Source: Bacteroidia bacterium (GTDB lineage Bacteria > Bacteroidota > Bacteroidia > B-17B0 > Aurantibacillaceae). Taken from it: a stretch of DNA of 64,000 nt. Both the position numbers and the translations under genes were made by a program. Location of the stretch: NCBI GenBank assembly GCA_016787445.1, contig JAEUTQ010000082.1:62001-126000 (forward strand). Direction: 5' to 3'. Position 1 is the stretch's first letter. The number at the start of each line of letters is the position of its first letter. The notes beneath the pieces were generated by a model. That model was not told where the DNA came from. It was given only the letters and a program-made list of their open reading frames with translations, and made no database searches. Shown here one piece after another: positions 43,777 through 54,187 of the stretch.

Positions 43777-46530
43777 CTATTGAATAACTACTTTATTTAT
43801 GCTCTCCTGATTACCTTGCTTAACGATTAACATGTATACACCCGATTGAAGTGTAGAAACATTAATCACTAAATGTTGATTTAATGAACGCGTTTCATAA
43901 ACTAGTTGTCCAAGTACATTTCTAATTTCAACGGTTATCGATTCTTTATTTAATAAAGTCAAATCAACATTAATTAAATCTTTAGCCGGGTTTGGATACA
44001 CCTGAATGCTTTCATTAAATATAGCTGAAGAATTAATTCCTGTCGGGAATAATTTATCGTTAGATTGATTACTGCGTGTTTTGGTTTTTTGTACTAACAC
44101 TTTTGCTGTTGGATTACAGTTAAAACCAACCGCGTCAACAAACCATTTTACACCTAAAGGCCAGAATGTATTATAAGCAGGGTCGGTTGCTAAATTTCCT
44201 GTAGTACTTGTTACTAATGTTTCGGTACCTGTTGCAGGCGTACGACGCTTTAAATTATAAATAGAAATTGGTGTTGCCGTTGTTGATTCAATCGCGTAAC
44301 TATTCCAATTGAAGTTACCGTTCAATTGATCCTGAATAAAAATAGTTTCATGCCATAAACTCAAAGCGCTTAAGTTTCCGCAGCTATCTTTGATTTGTAA
44401 TTTATATCTGTAGTAACTGGTGTTTGGGTTTCCATTAGCAGGACCAATACTTCTATTGGTATCTACATACATACTAAACGCTGTACGGCTCACTGCGCCA
44501 ATACGCGTGTAATTATTTAAACTTGTTTCGCGATACACGATAAAACTATCGGCACGCGGATACAAGGTTTTCTCCCAATAGATTTCATTGTCGTTTCCTA
44601 AACTATCAACAGTTACCATACAAATATTCGGGGCTTGCGCGCCGGATTGAACGGCAACTGTACTCGATTTAGAACAACCGTTATTTAAATTCACATTTAC
44701 GGTATAAATGGTTGTTCCAAAATTTCCGGTAACAGATGGTGTTAAAATCGTTGAACTACTTAAGTTGGTAGTTGGCGTCCAAACCACAGAAGTCGCTGCC
44801 GGACTACAAGTAGCATTGATAACAGCTTTTTGTTTACATAATAAGTTTAAGTTTGGCCCGGCACTCACACTAGCAGGAAGAAGTGTAATACTTACACTGG
44901 CAGGCGTTCCAACACAAGAGCCGGTTGTTCCTGTTGCTGTGTAAACTCCACTAACTGTTGGCGTAATAATAATATTCGTTCCGGTTGCTCCGGTACTCCA
45001 TGAGTAAGTTGTAGCACCTGTTGCAGTTAATGTTGCAGAATTACCTGTACATACCGACATTGGAGCAATTATTCCGGTAGTTAAACAACCAATTTTTGAA
45101 AGAAATCCGTCGTAATTACCGGTTGTTGTGATACTGTTGGTTGAAAGGATGCTTAATCCATCAAAATAACCCGCAACATAAATGTTACCTACATTATCTA
45201 TATCCATAGAAACCGGAATTTCATTGGCGGTACCTGTAGATTTTGCTGTCCATTGAAATGATCCTGAGGTGTTATATTTTGCGACCAATAAATCTGTTGT
45301 TCCTAAAAAAACATTATTTAATGTTGTAGTACCAACAGCGCATGATGCACTCTCAAAATAACATGAGAAATAAGGATTTCCGGAAGCGTCAATAGCAACG
45401 TTTGATCCGTAATCATGCCCGGTACCTCCTGCTCGTACAGCCCATTGTTGTGTTCCGCCAGAGTTATATTTTGCTAAAAATCCATCATAACCACCTAAAT
45501 TATTTAATGAGAATGAACCAAAATTTATTGGCGCACCTTGAAATTGACCTGCTACAAAAACGTTATCACTTGCATCTAAATCCAAATCGGTAACGTAATC
45601 ATTAGATGTACCTCCCATATTTCTTGACCATACAGAAGTTCCCATTGCACTGTATTTTGCTAAAAAAATATCTGTACTTCCATAACTAGTTAAAACAGTA
45701 GAACCAATAGTAGTAGTAGCCGTCATGATAGTACCGGTAAATGAACCAGTAAAATGTGGATTTCCTGCCGCATCAACTGCTACATCTGTCATATATTCAT
45801 CTACATTCACTGAACCGGTAGAACGTAACCAAGTGAAACCTCCTGCATTTGTTAAACGTGCTAAAAACACATCATGCTTACCTGCATTGCTGGTGTTAGC
45901 AACTGTATTGGTTCCGATTGCCATTACTGTCCCGTTAAAAGCTCCTCCAACATACACGGCAGACATAGCACTTGAATAGGCTAATCCGTTATTTGTCTCT
46001 TGAGATGGTGTACCAAAAGAAGTAAACCATTGTGGTACACCAGCACCATTAATACAGGTCACATAAACATCATTACTGCCGGATGCTCCACCTGCGTTTC
46101 CATAGCTAAATGGAGGAAGTGAAATGGTTTGACTGGTATAATATCCACTCACGTATACTCGTCCTGATGGATCAGTTGTAATACCGCCAACGTATTCATT
46201 GTTTGCACCGGCGATTCGCTGTGCCCATTGAACAACGCCATTCGGATCGTATTTCGCAACATAAACATCGCTCCCGGTTACGCCGGAGTTAGCAATATTA
46301 ATCGTACCAACCATGATTGATGAACTCTGAAATGAACCGGCAACATAAACGTTTCCGGAAGCATCCACACACGTTTTAGCGTTAAAATCATTTCCGGTAC
46401 CTCCGGCCTTAACAGCCCATGCCCAGGCATTTGTTTGCGATTGAGCTCCAAAAGAAAGTAATAATGTAAATAATGCGAAAAGTTGAATTCTTACATCAAC
46501 ATAAGAAACAATTTTTGTACTGAATTTCAT
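43777..46530 (-). CDS. T9SS-exported beta-propeller (SBBP repeat) protein 2
   Basis: This 917-residue paralogue of the neighbouring protein has a signal region, about eight SBBP-like repeats (WAxxxGGTGNDxxxDxxGNVYVAGxFQ, ~35-480), two short Ig-like segments, the same FN3-like block (DSFIVYRETSLNNYTR, HETIFIQDQLNGNFNWNSYA) and a T9SS sorting domain (QVYPNPAKDLINVDLTLL ... SGVYMLIVKQGNQESINKVV). The propeller repeats diverged more than the C-terminal half. The terminator between the genes suggests separate transcripts. Confidence 0.9.
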   Translation of the reverse strand: MKFSTKIVSYVDVRIQLFALFTLLLSFGAQSQTNAWAWAVKAGGTGNDFNAKTCVDASGNVYVAGSFQSSSIMVGTINIANSGVTGSDVYVAKYDPNGVVQWAQRIAGANNEYVGGITTDPSGRVYVSGYYTSQTISLPPFSYGNAGGASGSNDVYVTCINGAGVPQWFTSFGTPSQETNNGLAYSSAMSAVYVGGAFNGTVMAIGTNTVANTSNAGKHDVFLARLTNAGGFTWLRSTGSVNVDEYMTDVAVDAAGNPHFTGSFTGTIMTATTTIGSTVLTSYGSTDIFLAKYSAMGTSVWSRNMGGTSNDYVTDLDLDASDNVFVAGQFQGAPINFGSFSLNNLGGYDGFLAKYNSGGTQQWAVRAGGTGHDYGSNVAIDASGNPYFSCYFESASCAVGTTTLNNVFLGTTDLLVAKYNTSGSFQWTAKSTGTANEIPVSMDIDNVGNIYVAGYFDGLSILSTNSITTTGNYDGFLSKIGCLTTGIIAPMSVCTGNSATLTATGATTYSWSTGATGTNIIITPTVSGVYTATGTTGSCVGTPASVSITLLPASVSAGPNLNLLCKQKAVINATCSPAATSVVWTPTTNLSSSTILTPSVTGNFGTTIYTVNVNLNNGCSKSSTVAVQSGAQAPNICMVTVDSLGNDNEIYWEKTLYPRADSFIVYRETSLNNYTRIGAVSRTAFSMYVDTNRSIGPANGNPNTSYYRYKLQIKDSCGNLSALSLWHETIFIQDQLNGNFNWNSYAIESTTATPISIYNLKRRTPATGTETLVTSTTGNLATDPAYNTFWPLGVKWFVDAVGFNCNPTAKVLVQKTKTRSNQSNDKLFPTGINSSAIFNESIQVYPNPAKDLINVDLTLLNKESITVEIRNVLGQLVYETRSLNQHLVINVSTLQSGVYMLIVKQGNQESINKVVIQ

Positions 46531-46746
46531 AGGGTATAGATTTTATTTAATCCTTTAAAGATATATAAATTATTCCGATACAAACACCTGATTTATAGTT
46601 AAATTATGTGGTTTTTATTAAGTAAAATGTTAAGTAATTAACATCTAAATTCGATTGTGCTTTTTAGCCTCTGACTGTTAATTACTTTGCTTATTAGAAA
46701 TATTACCAACGCAGTGACTCCTTATTTTAGCAACATACAATAACAT

Positions 46747-47925
46747 ATGTCGGATATAGCGCATTTTTTCACCCCGGTAAGTTTCAACATGGTAGTTGAG
46801 AATAAAGAATTTGTGGAAGGACAATTTGGCCACGATTTCAAAATCTATAAGGAAGGGGATGAGTTTCCTGAATTAGAAAACATCGACATGGCCATCATTG
46901 GTGTATGCGAAGACAGAAACGCCGTGAATAACGAAGGATGTGCCTTAGCTCCCGATACCGTTAGAAATTATTTATATAGTTTGTATAGCGGTAATTTCAG
47001 AGCTAATGTGGTAGACTTAGGAAATATCATGGCAGGACATAGTGTGGATGACACCTATTACGCAGTAAAAGCAAGTATTGATTTTTTAATTCGTAAAAAC
47101 ATTGTTCCGGTTATCATTGGTGGAAGTCAGGATTTAACCTACGCACAATTTTTAGGTTACAAAGATTTGGAACAAACCATTAACATCGCTTCCATCGATT
47201 CCATTTTTGATTTAGGAAATCCGGAAGATGATATCACTAATACTTCTTATTTAGGTAAAATCATTTTACATCAACCGAATTATTTATTTAACTACAGTAA
47301 CATCGGTTATCAAACGTATTTGGTGAGTCCGTCTTCAACAACGATGATGACTAAATTATATTTTGATGCTTATCGATTAGGACAAATACGTGATAAAATT
47401 GAAGAAGCAGAGCCAATCATTCGTCAGGCCGACATGATTAGCTTTGATATTACTTCCATTAAACATGCCGATGCTCCTGCGAATCCCAATGCCTCTCCTA
47501 ACGGTTTGTATGCCGAGGAAGCTTGTCAGATTATGCGTTATGCCGGTATGAGTGATAAATTAACTTCGGTAGGTATATATGAAATTAACCCTGCTTTTGA
47601 TGCGTACGGAAAAACGTCGCACTTAGCCGCACAAATGATTTGGTGTTTCATGGACGGGTTTTACAATCGTAAGAGTGATTATCCATCGCGTACCAATCCG
47701 GATTACATCCGTTTTAATGTGGTGTTACAGGACGAGAAGTATGAAATTAATTTCTATAAGAGTAAAAAAAGTGATCGCTGGTGGATGGAAATCCCCTACC
47801 CTCCGCATAAAGGATTAAAATTTGAAAGGCATACTTTAATTCCTTGCTCATATAAGGATTACTCTATGGCAGTAAACAATGAAATCCCTGATCGTTGGTG
47901 GCAAACCTATCAGAAACTGGCATAA
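46747..47925 (+). CDS. Arginase-fold protein (formimidoylglutamase-like) with altered metal site
   Basis: This 392-residue member of the ureohydrolase superfamily has recognisable positions, but the manganese ligands are not canonical. GGSQD stands where GG(D/S)H is usual, SIDSIFDLG where DAHxD is usual, and SFDITSIKHADAP for the DxD motif. The Bacteroidota branch annotated as formimidoylglutamase has this form. Catalysis by the usual two-metal mechanism is doubtful, so it may be a binding or structural protein. It is apparently monocistronic. Confidence 0.82.
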   Translation: MSDIAHFFTPVSFNMVVENKEFVEGQFGHDFKIYKEGDEFPELENIDMAIIGVCEDRNAVNNEGCALAPDTVRNYLYSLYSGNFRANVVDLGNIMAGHSVDDTYYAVKASIDFLIRKNIVPVIIGGSQDLTYAQFLGYKDLEQTINIASIDSIFDLGNPEDDITNTSYLGKIILHQPNYLFNYSNIGYQTYLVSPSSTTMMTKLYFDAYRLGQIRDKIEEAEPIIRQADMISFDITSIKHADAPANPNASPNGLYAEEACQIMRYAGMSDKLTSVGIYEINPAFDAYGKTSHLAAQMIWCFMDGFYNRKSDYPSRTNPDYIRFNVVLQDEKYEINFYKSKKSDRWWMEIPYPPHKGLKFERHTLIPCSYKDYSMAVNNEIPDRWWQTYQKLA

Positions 47926-47981
47926 ATAAATCCCCTTATTTACGTGAGTAAGTTGTGTGAATGGAAGTGTAATTTCATTAC

Positions 47982-48710
47982 ATGAAAAAGCCATTATTTT
48001 TAGTCGCACTTTTTTTATCGCTTCATTTATTTAGTCAGACCGTAAACAACGGTAAAGATGTTATTTCCGCCATGTATAAAATGTATAACGGAAAGTGGTA
48101 CACACATTTTACATTTACGCAGGATGCCTTTTTTTACAAAGACGGAAAAGAAGAACGAAAAGAAGTGTGGCACGAAGCGGCTTCCTTTCCCGGAAAATTG
48201 GTGATAAAATACGACAGCATGAATAGCGGAAACGGCGTTGTGTTTGCCAACAATACGGTAACCGGAATAAAAGATGGTGTAGCTAAACAACCAAGACCAT
48301 TTATTCATGATTTATTATTGGTTGGCTTTGATGTTTATTATTTACTACCCGAACAATCTTGCAAAATACTGGATTCATTAGGTTATAATTTGAATACAGT
48401 TCGTGAAGATGTTTTTGATGGCAGAGCTGTTTATGTGGTGGGTGCAGAAAAAGGAAATGACACCATTCCGCAATTTTGGATAGATAAAGAAAGATTATAC
48501 ATGCATCGAATTATTTATAAAAAAGGGAAACAGATGGATGTAGTGTTTTCTGATTACGAAAAAATGGAGGGCTATTGGGTGGCAAAAAAAGTAATTTTTA
48601 AAAGTAAGGGTGAATTACAAATGATAGAGATATATTATAATATCCGCTTTCCTAAAAATCTAAATAATGAGTTGTTCGACCCTAAACTATTCTCACAAGC
48701 GAAGTGGTAG
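47982..48710 (+). CDS. Exported LolA-like/outer-membrane-associated protein
   Basis: This 242-residue protein has a signal peptide ending near SLHLFSQ. The beta-rich body (WYTHFTFTQDAFFYKDGKE, GRAVYVVGAEKGNDTIPQFWID, RLYMHRIIYKKGKQMDVVFSDY) resembles the half-barrel fold of LolA-like or outer-membrane lipoprotein-sorting proteins common in Bacteroidota. Function not assigned. Confidence 0.7.
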   Translation: MKKPLFLVALFLSLHLFSQTVNNGKDVISAMYKMYNGKWYTHFTFTQDAFFYKDGKEERKEVWHEAASFPGKLVIKYDSMNSGNGVVFANNTVTGIKDGVAKQPRPFIHDLLLVGFDVYYLLPEQSCKILDSLGYNLNTVREDVFDGRAVYVVGAEKGNDTIPQFWIDKERLYMHRIIYKKGKQMDVVFSDYEKMEGYWVAKKVIFKSKGELQMIEIYYNIRFPKNLNNELFDPKLFSQAKW

Positions 48711-48803
48711 TTTTTAAGAGCTAAATTGTTAATTGAATGATTTAATATTGTTTTGAGATTAGACAATTATTATTATATTAGGTGAAATTTTTCAGAGAAT
48801 TAT

Positions 48804-49826
48804 ATGAACCTATTAAATTTCAGAAAGTTCTTCATAGCTCTGTTACTATCTTTAAGCTATTTTTCTATTCAATCAGCTACCTGTGTTTCTACAGGAAGCG
48901 GAAATTGGCATAACTCTGCTACTTGGTCTTGCGGGGCTGTTCCGGGTTGTGGCGATTCAATCGTAATTCAAGCCGGTCATTCGGTTACAGTAACTTCTCA
49001 AGCTGATTATTCAGGTTGTGCAGTTACACCAAAAGTGGCCATTTATGGTAAGCTTTATTTTGATAATGGTAATAAATTACGTTTGCCTTGTAATGGTGTT
49101 ATATACATTTTCGCAGGCGCGTCTATAAATCCCGGCACCGGAGGTGGAAACTCAAATTTTATTGAAATTTGTGGAGATATTTATTGGAATGCGGCAAGCG
49201 GCGTTTACTTTGGTGCAGGCTGTATGCCACCCACCGCGCCGGGGTGTGCTGCTGTTTTACCGGTTGAACTTGTTGAATTCAATGCACATTTAAACAATCA
49301 AAAAGTGGATGTTATTTGGATGACAGCTTCTGAAAAAAACAACAGTCATTTTGAAATTCAAAAGAGTGCCGATGCGCATTCATTCGCAAGTATTGGTAAT
49401 GTTAAAAGCGCAGGCATTAATGGCAACAGCTATTCAACCTTACAATATTTATTCGAAGATGTATCGCCATTATCCGGAGTAAGTTATTATCGTTTAAAGC
49501 AAGTTGATCTCGATCACTCCTTTAATTACAGTAAAATTGTAAGTGTAAATTACATTAAAGAGAAAAACATCCGTTTTGTGATTTATCCTAATCCTAATAA
49601 TGGTGAGTTTACGGCTGATGTTTCAGGAATTGAAAACAATCATGAAATTAAGATTAGTTTAAAAGGTGAAAAAGGTGAACATGTTTACGAATCATCTTTT
49701 TACATTAATGATTCAGCGAGTTCAAAATTCAAAATTATTCCACAATACAAATTAAGTTCCGGTGTTTATATCTGTACCTTAACACTTGAAGGTATAGAAT
49801 ACAATGTTAAAGTAATTGTATCTTAA
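48804..49826 (+). CDS. T9SS type A sorting domain protein with G8-like N-terminus
   Basis: This 340-residue secreted protein has a signal peptide (ends near SIQSA), an N-terminal region with GNWHNSATWSCGAVPGCGDS and IQAGHSVTVTSQADYSGC typical of G8-like beta-helical domains, and a middle FN3-like block (LVEFNAHLNNQKVDVIWMTA). It ends in a T9SS sorting domain (FVIYPNPNNGEFTADVSG ... SSGVYICTLTLEG). It is followed after 11 nt by a small secreted protein gene, probably in the same transcript. Confidence 0.85.
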   Translation: MNLLNFRKFFIALLLSLSYFSIQSATCVSTGSGNWHNSATWSCGAVPGCGDSIVIQAGHSVTVTSQADYSGCAVTPKVAIYGKLYFDNGNKLRLPCNGVIYIFAGASINPGTGGGNSNFIEICGDIYWNAASGVYFGAGCMPPTAPGCAAVLPVELVEFNAHLNNQKVDVIWMTASEKNNSHFEIQKSADAHSFASIGNVKSAGINGNSYSTLQYLFEDVSPLSGVSYYRLKQVDLDHSFNYSKIVSVNYIKEKNIRFVIYPNPNNGEFTADVSGIENNHEIKISLKGEKGEHVYESSFYINDSASSKFKIIPQYKLSSGVYICTLTLEGIEYNVKVIVS

Positions 49827-49837
49827 AAATTAATCGT

Positions 49838-50317
49838 ATGAAAAAATTCATTTTTCTATTCTTATTAATTAGTGCCACAGCTAGCGCTCAGTTAAAAGTA
49901 ACCACCGGTGATGCGGATTTAGATAATTCGTTAATTGCTTTAAATAAGGATGCTAAAAACGCTTTAGAAGCTTTTAAAAACGATGCCATTGAAAAATTCA
50001 ACACCACTAAAGCTGTGGTAGAAAATTTATTAAACATTCACAAAATGGAACCTTCAGATGTATTAATGACATTGGAGGTTGCTCAAATTACAACTAAACC
50101 TGTTGAAACAGTAGCTACCAGCTTTGATAAAAACAAATCCAAAGGATGGGGAGAAATTGCGAAGGAAATGGGAATTAAACCCGGCTCCAAAGAATTTCAT
50201 GCACTCAAAAACAATGCAAAAGGAAAAAGCAATGGCATGAAGGGAAAAGGTAAAGGCAATAGCTCCGATGATAAAGGTAATGGTAACGGCAAAGGAAAAG
50301 GGAAAGGCAAGAAATAA
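49838..50317 (+). CDS. Secreted protein with Gly/Lys-rich tail
   Basis: This 159-residue protein has a signal peptide (FIFLFLLISATASAQ), a helical middle (LDNSLIALNKDAKNALEAF, VVENLLNIHKMEPSDVLM) and a C-terminal ~40 residues of repeated GKGKG/GNGKG units. The tail is strongly basic and probably disordered, suited to binding polyanions or cell-surface polymers; that is inference. It ends at a shared terminator opposite pnp. Confidence 0.75.
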   Translation: MKKFIFLFLLISATASAQLKVTTGDADLDNSLIALNKDAKNALEAFKNDAIEKFNTTKAVVENLLNIHKMEPSDVLMTLEVAQITTKPVETVATSFDKNKSKGWGEIAKEMGIKPGSKEFHALKNNAKGKSNGMKGKGKGNSSDDKGNGNGKGKGKGKK

Positions 50318-50337
50318 AATTGAAATAAATACATAAT

Positions 50338-50368
50338 AAAAAAGCCCCCGATTAACGGGGGCTTTTTG
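50338..50368. terminator. Bidirectional terminator between the Gly/Lys protein and pnp
   Basis: AAAAGCCCCCG / CGGGGGCTTTTT hairpin with an A run on one side and a T run on the other, at a convergent junction. Confidence 0.9.
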
Positions 50369-52513
50369 TTAGGCTTTATTTTCAGCGTTTTCTGTCTTTT
50401 CAGGTTTTGGTAATAAAACCTTACGCGATAATTTATACTTCTTAGTTTTAGGATCATTACCCATAAACTTCACTTGTATCTTATCCCCTTCTTTTAAAAC
50501 ACCTTCTAATGTATCTAAACGTTTCCAGTCTACTTCACTAATGTGTAATAAACCTTCTTTACCAGGTAAAAATTCAACGAATGCACCATAAGGCATAATT
50601 GTTTTTACGGTTGCGTCGTATACTTCTCCTTCTTCCGGCATTGCCACAATTCCTTTAATGCGTGTTAGAGCCGCAGTAATAGATTCAAGGTTCTCACCAA
50701 AAATTTCAACTACACCCATTTTCTCTACTTCAGTAATGCTGATAGATGTACCGGTTGCTTTTTGCATCTCCTGAATCACTTTTCCACCAGGACCGATAAT
50801 CGCACCAATGAATTCACCCGGCACTTCAATCTTAGTAAAGCGAGGTGCATGTGCTTTATAATCCGCACGTGGTTCAGTCATGGTTTTCATCATCTCACCC
50901 ATAATGTGTAAGCGACCTTCTTTTGCCTGGATTAAAGCTTCGCGCATTACTTCATATGGTAATCCGTTTACTTTTAAATCCATTTGCACCGCTGTAATAC
51001 CATCTTTGGTACCACACACTTTGAAATCCATATCACCTAAGTGATCTTCATCACCTAAGATATCCGATAATACAACATAATTGTTTTTATCGTCAGTGAT
51101 TAATCCCATGGCAATACCAGATACCGGTTTCTTGATTTTCACACCAGCATCCATTAAAGCTAAAGTACCGGCACAAACTGTAGCCATACTACTTGAACCG
51201 TTACTTTCTAAAATATCAGAAACTACACGAATGGTATATCCTGAATCAGTAGGAATCACTTTGCTTAATGCACGTTGTGCTAAGTTACCGTGACCAACTT
51301 CACGACGGCCCGGACCACGATTTGGTTTTGCTTCACCGGTTGAAAAACCAGGGAAGTTATAATGCAACATAAAACGTAATTCATCTTGCATAAAAGCAGC
51401 ATCAATCATTAATGCATCTTTAGGTGTACCTAATGTTACAGTGGTTAACGATTGAGTTTCTCCGCGTGTAAATACAGCGCTACCGTGTGCTGCAGGTAAA
51501 TAACCTACTTCACTCCAGATCGGACGAATCTGATTTGTTTTACGGCCATCCAAACGAATCTTTGTATCCAATGCGGCTTTACGTACAGCATGGTATTCAA
51601 CTTCGTGATAATATTTTTCAATTAACGCTTTTTTCTCTGCTAATTCTTCTTCAGTAAATGTTGCTTTGAATTCTTCTAACACAGCTTTAAACGCTTCCTT
51701 ACGTTTGTTCTTATCAGGATTAGCCATTTTAGCAACGTTATATACTTTGTCGTAAGTTGCAGCCTTTACTTTTTCTTTTAATTCAAGGTCGTTTACTTCA
51801 TGACAATATTCACGTTTTGGTTTTAATCCCGCTTTCGCCGCGAATTCATTGATAGCTTTAATTTGAACTTTAATGGCAGCATGCGCAAACTGAATCGCTT
51901 CCAACATTTCATCTTCGCTAATCTCGCTCATTTCACCTTCCACCATTACAATATCCTTATCAGATGCTGCAATAATCATATCGATGGTAGACTTTTCTAA
52001 ATCATCCACGTTTGGATTAAGAACTAATTTACCGTCAATTTTTCCTACGCGAACTTCTGAGATAGGTCCGTTAAACGGAATATCGGATACAGCCACAGCA
52101 GCAGAAGCCGCTAAGCCTACTAATGCATCCGGCATTGTTTTACGATCGGAAGAAATTAAGGATAACATGATTTGTGTATCCGCGTGATAATCTTCGGGGA
52201 ATAAAGGACGCATAGCGCGGTCAACGATACGGCTAATCAATACTTCATAATCTGAAAGTTTAGCTTCGCGACGGAAGAAGCCACCCGGAAATCTTCCGGC
52301 AGCTGCAAATTTTTCTTGATAATCTACGGTTAATGGTAAAAAGTCAACGCCTTCCTTCGCTTCTTTAGAGCTTACTACGGTAGCTAAAATCATGGTATCA
52401 CCCAATTTTACGACTACAGCGCCATCGGCTTGTTTTGCTAATTTACCTGTTTCTAATGTTACGATTCGGCCATCGCCTAAGTCGAAACTGTGTTGTGTTC
52501 CTATTTGTGACAT
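50369..52513 (-). CDS. pnp: Polyribonucleotide nucleotidyltransferase (PNPase)
   Basis: This 714-residue 3'-to-5' phosphorolytic exoribonuclease has two RNase PH-like domains (residues ~10-150 and ~310-530), a linking helical domain, then KH ([20 protein letters not shown]) and S1 ([20 protein letters not shown]) RNA-binding domains. Catalytic motif [20 protein letters not shown] is present. It lies ~130 nt after rpsO on the same strand, the common pnp-rpsO pairing. Confidence 0.97.
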   Translation of the reverse strand: MSQIGTQHSFDLGDGRIVTLETGKLAKQADGAVVVKLGDTMILATVVSSKEAKEGVDFLPLTVDYQEKFAAAGRFPGGFFRREAKLSDYEVLISRIVDRAMRPLFPEDYHADTQIMLSLISSDRKTMPDALVGLAASAAVAVSDIPFNGPISEVRVGKIDGKLVLNPNVDDLEKSTIDMIIAASDKDIVMVEGEMSEISEDEMLEAIQFAHAAIKVQIKAINEFAAKAGLKPKREYCHEVNDLELKEKVKAATYDKVYNVAKMANPDKNKRKEAFKAVLEEFKATFTEEELAEKKALIEKYYHEVEYHAVRKAALDTKIRLDGRKTNQIRPIWSEVGYLPAAHGSAVFTRGETQSLTTVTLGTPKDALMIDAAFMQDELRFMLHYNFPGFSTGEAKPNRGPGRREVGHGNLAQRALSKVIPTDSGYTIRVVSDILESNGSSSMATVCAGTLALMDAGVKIKKPVSGIAMGLITDDKNNYVVLSDILGDEDHLGDMDFKVCGTKDGITAVQMDLKVNGLPYEVMREALIQAKEGRLHIMGEMMKTMTEPRADYKAHAPRFTKIEVPGEFIGAIIGPGGKVIQEMQKATGTSISITEVEKMGVVEIFGENLESITAALTRIKGIVAMPEEGEVYDATVKTIMPYGAFVEFLPGKEGLLHISEVDWKRLDTLEGVLKEGDKIQVKFMGNDPKTKKYKLSRKVLLPKPEKTENAENKA

Positions 52514-52587
52514 GTTTCTGTTTTTGTGTCCCGGCGTTTCCGGAACGGATTTATATTTATTTTATTCTTTTGCCTATTAATAAGAAA

Positions 52588-52616
52588 GGCATTCCGAATA
52601 TCTTCGAAATGCCCCC
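52588..52616 (-). terminator. Hairpin between rpsO and pnp
   Basis: GGCATTTCGAA / TTCGGAATGCC stem on the minus strand, followed by TTTCTT. It could end or attenuate transcription after rpsO, or serve as an RNA processing site before pnp. Confidence 0.6.
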
Positions 52617-52640
52617 CTCCAATAAATCATATTCGTAAGA

Positions 52641-52910
52641 TTACTTACGGATATCTAATGTTTTAATAATCGCACGGTAGCGATTGATATCAGTTTTCTT
52701 TAAATAGTCTAATAAAGCACGACGCTTACCTACTAAGTTTAAAAGAGAACGTTGAGTTCCGAAATCTTTCTTATTGTTTTTTAAATGACCTGTTAAGTGA
52801 TCAATACGTTGAGTAAACAACGCAATTTGAGATTCTGCGCTTCCTGTGTTTTTTTCGCTTCCACCGTGTTTTTTAAACACTTGCTTTTTTGCTTCTGATG
52901 TAAGATACAT
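52641..52910 (-). CDS. rpsO: 30S ribosomal protein S15
   Basis: This 89-residue S15 matches the standard length and signature (LFTQRIDHLTGHLKNNKKDF, RRALLDYLKKTD). S15 binds 16S rRNA and helps assemble the 30S platform. It is the first gene of the rpsO-pnp pair and divergent from a lipoprotein gene across a 226-nt AT-rich gap. Confidence 0.97.
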   Translation of the reverse strand: MYLTSEAKKQVFKKHGGSEKNTGSAESQIALFTQRIDHLTGHLKNNKKDFGTQRSLLNLVGKRRALLDYLKKTDINRYRAIIKTLDIRK

Positions 52911-53136
52911 ATTACTATCCTTTTGTTTTAATTAGAGGGGCAAATATAACACATATATTTAAAGAAATAAAATGTTTTTTAGAGGGATTTTGAATTAAAT
53001 TAGTACTTCAAAATTAATTCATCATTTTAATTGATTATTTTAACTAATTGATTTATATATATTTACATGATTTATTTCAAAAGTCATTAAACCTTTAATC
53101 CAAATCTCTATCCAATAAAAAACAAAAACCTAAAAA

Positions 53137-54102
53137 ATGAAAACCAACAAAATTATCTACGCCCTTTCCCTGATTGTATTATCAGGTTCATTAGTATTTA
53201 CTTCTTGTAAGAAGAAAAAAGCTTTTAAAAATGAAGACGGACAGGCTTCTGCCGATAACCGTTCGGTTCAAGGTGAAAATGATGCCGCTATTAGTGATGT
53301 AAATAATGTTATCGCCGATAACTCTTTATTACATGGTAAATTGGCAGGCGGACAAAGCGTGAGCAGTGTGTTAGGAACACCATGCGGCTTAACTGTTGAT
53401 ACCAATGGTTTGTACATGGGACGTGTTACTTTAAATTATAACGGAACTACCTGCAGCAACCGTACACGTACCGGTTCTATTCGTTTAACCATTTTAAATT
53501 ACAGCAGTGGTGTTAGATGGAAAACAGTTGGTGCAGTTTTACAAGTGGAATATCTAGGGTATAAAGTTACCCGTGCTTCCGATGGAAAAAGCATTGAGTT
53601 AAACGGTACTCAAAATGTAACTAATAACTCAGGTGGAACTTGGTTTGATTTGATTTTCTTAGGACAAGCTAACCTTTCTCACCAAGTAACAGGTACTAAC
53701 TTAAAAGTTACTTTCGATGGATCAAGCACTGCAACTTATAATATTCACCGTAAGTTCACTTACACGTATTCAAACTTAATTATTACTTGCGTTGGTGAAG
53801 GTATCGGTTCTCACAACAGCTTAAGCCAGTTAGAAAACTATGGTACAACTCGCGATGGTGATGATTTTACCAGCCAGGTAGTAACACCTGTTGTTTGGAA
53901 TACGACTTGTGGCGCTTGGGCTCCAATTCAAGGTGAAGTAAACATTAAAGTGGAAGATAAAGCTTTCGATTTAAAATGCTTATTCGGTGTGGATCAAAAC
54001 GGAAACTCAGTTACTGTTGGCGCAAATCAATGTCCTTACGGTATGAAAGTTGAATGGACTTACAAAAAGAAAACAAATAAAAAGATTTTCGGTTACCTAT
54101 AA
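53137..54102 (+). CDS. Lipoprotein of unknown function
   Basis: This 321-residue protein has lipoprotein leader ALSLIVLSGSLVFTSCKKKK, a linker rich in Asp/Asn, then a beta-rich domain with three cysteines near LGTPCGLTVDTNG and TTCSNRTRTGSIRLT. Similar lipoproteins of ~300 residues occur in Bacteroidota without assigned role. It ends at a clear terminator. Confidence 0.75.
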   Translation: MKTNKIIYALSLIVLSGSLVFTSCKKKKAFKNEDGQASADNRSVQGENDAAISDVNNVIADNSLLHGKLAGGQSVSSVLGTPCGLTVDTNGLYMGRVTLNYNGTTCSNRTRTGSIRLTILNYSSGVRWKTVGAVLQVEYLGYKVTRASDGKSIELNGTQNVTNNSGGTWFDLIFLGQANLSHQVTGTNLKVTFDGSSTATYNIHRKFTYTYSNLIITCVGEGIGSHNSLSQLENYGTTRDGDDFTSQVVTPVVWNTTCGAWAPIQGEVNIKVEDKAFDLKCLFGVDQNGNSVTVGANQCPYGMKVEWTYKKKTNKKIFGYL

Positions 54103-54121
54103 TAATTCAACAACTACTAAG

Positions 54122-54151
54122 GGAGCCCTCGCAAATGCGGGGGCTTTTTTA
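54122..54151 (+). terminator. Intrinsic terminator after the lipoprotein gene
   Basis: GAGCCCTCGC / GCGGGGGCTTTTTT hairpin. It lies 37 nt upstream of the argS start, which argues against longer argS frames reaching into it. Confidence 0.85.
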
Positions 54152-54187
54152 TTGTATAAACCCTGGGCTTTATTACCTTTGCACTCT

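Noticed and set aside
46651-46689. Promoter for the arginase-fold gene
   Set aside because: TTG and a TACTTTG-like box are present, but the box has one base too few and the spacing is about 24-25 nt, outside the usual range.
54050-54187. Longer N-terminus for ArgS
   Set aside because: It would read through the terminator of the preceding gene, and the extra residues do not resemble ArgS.
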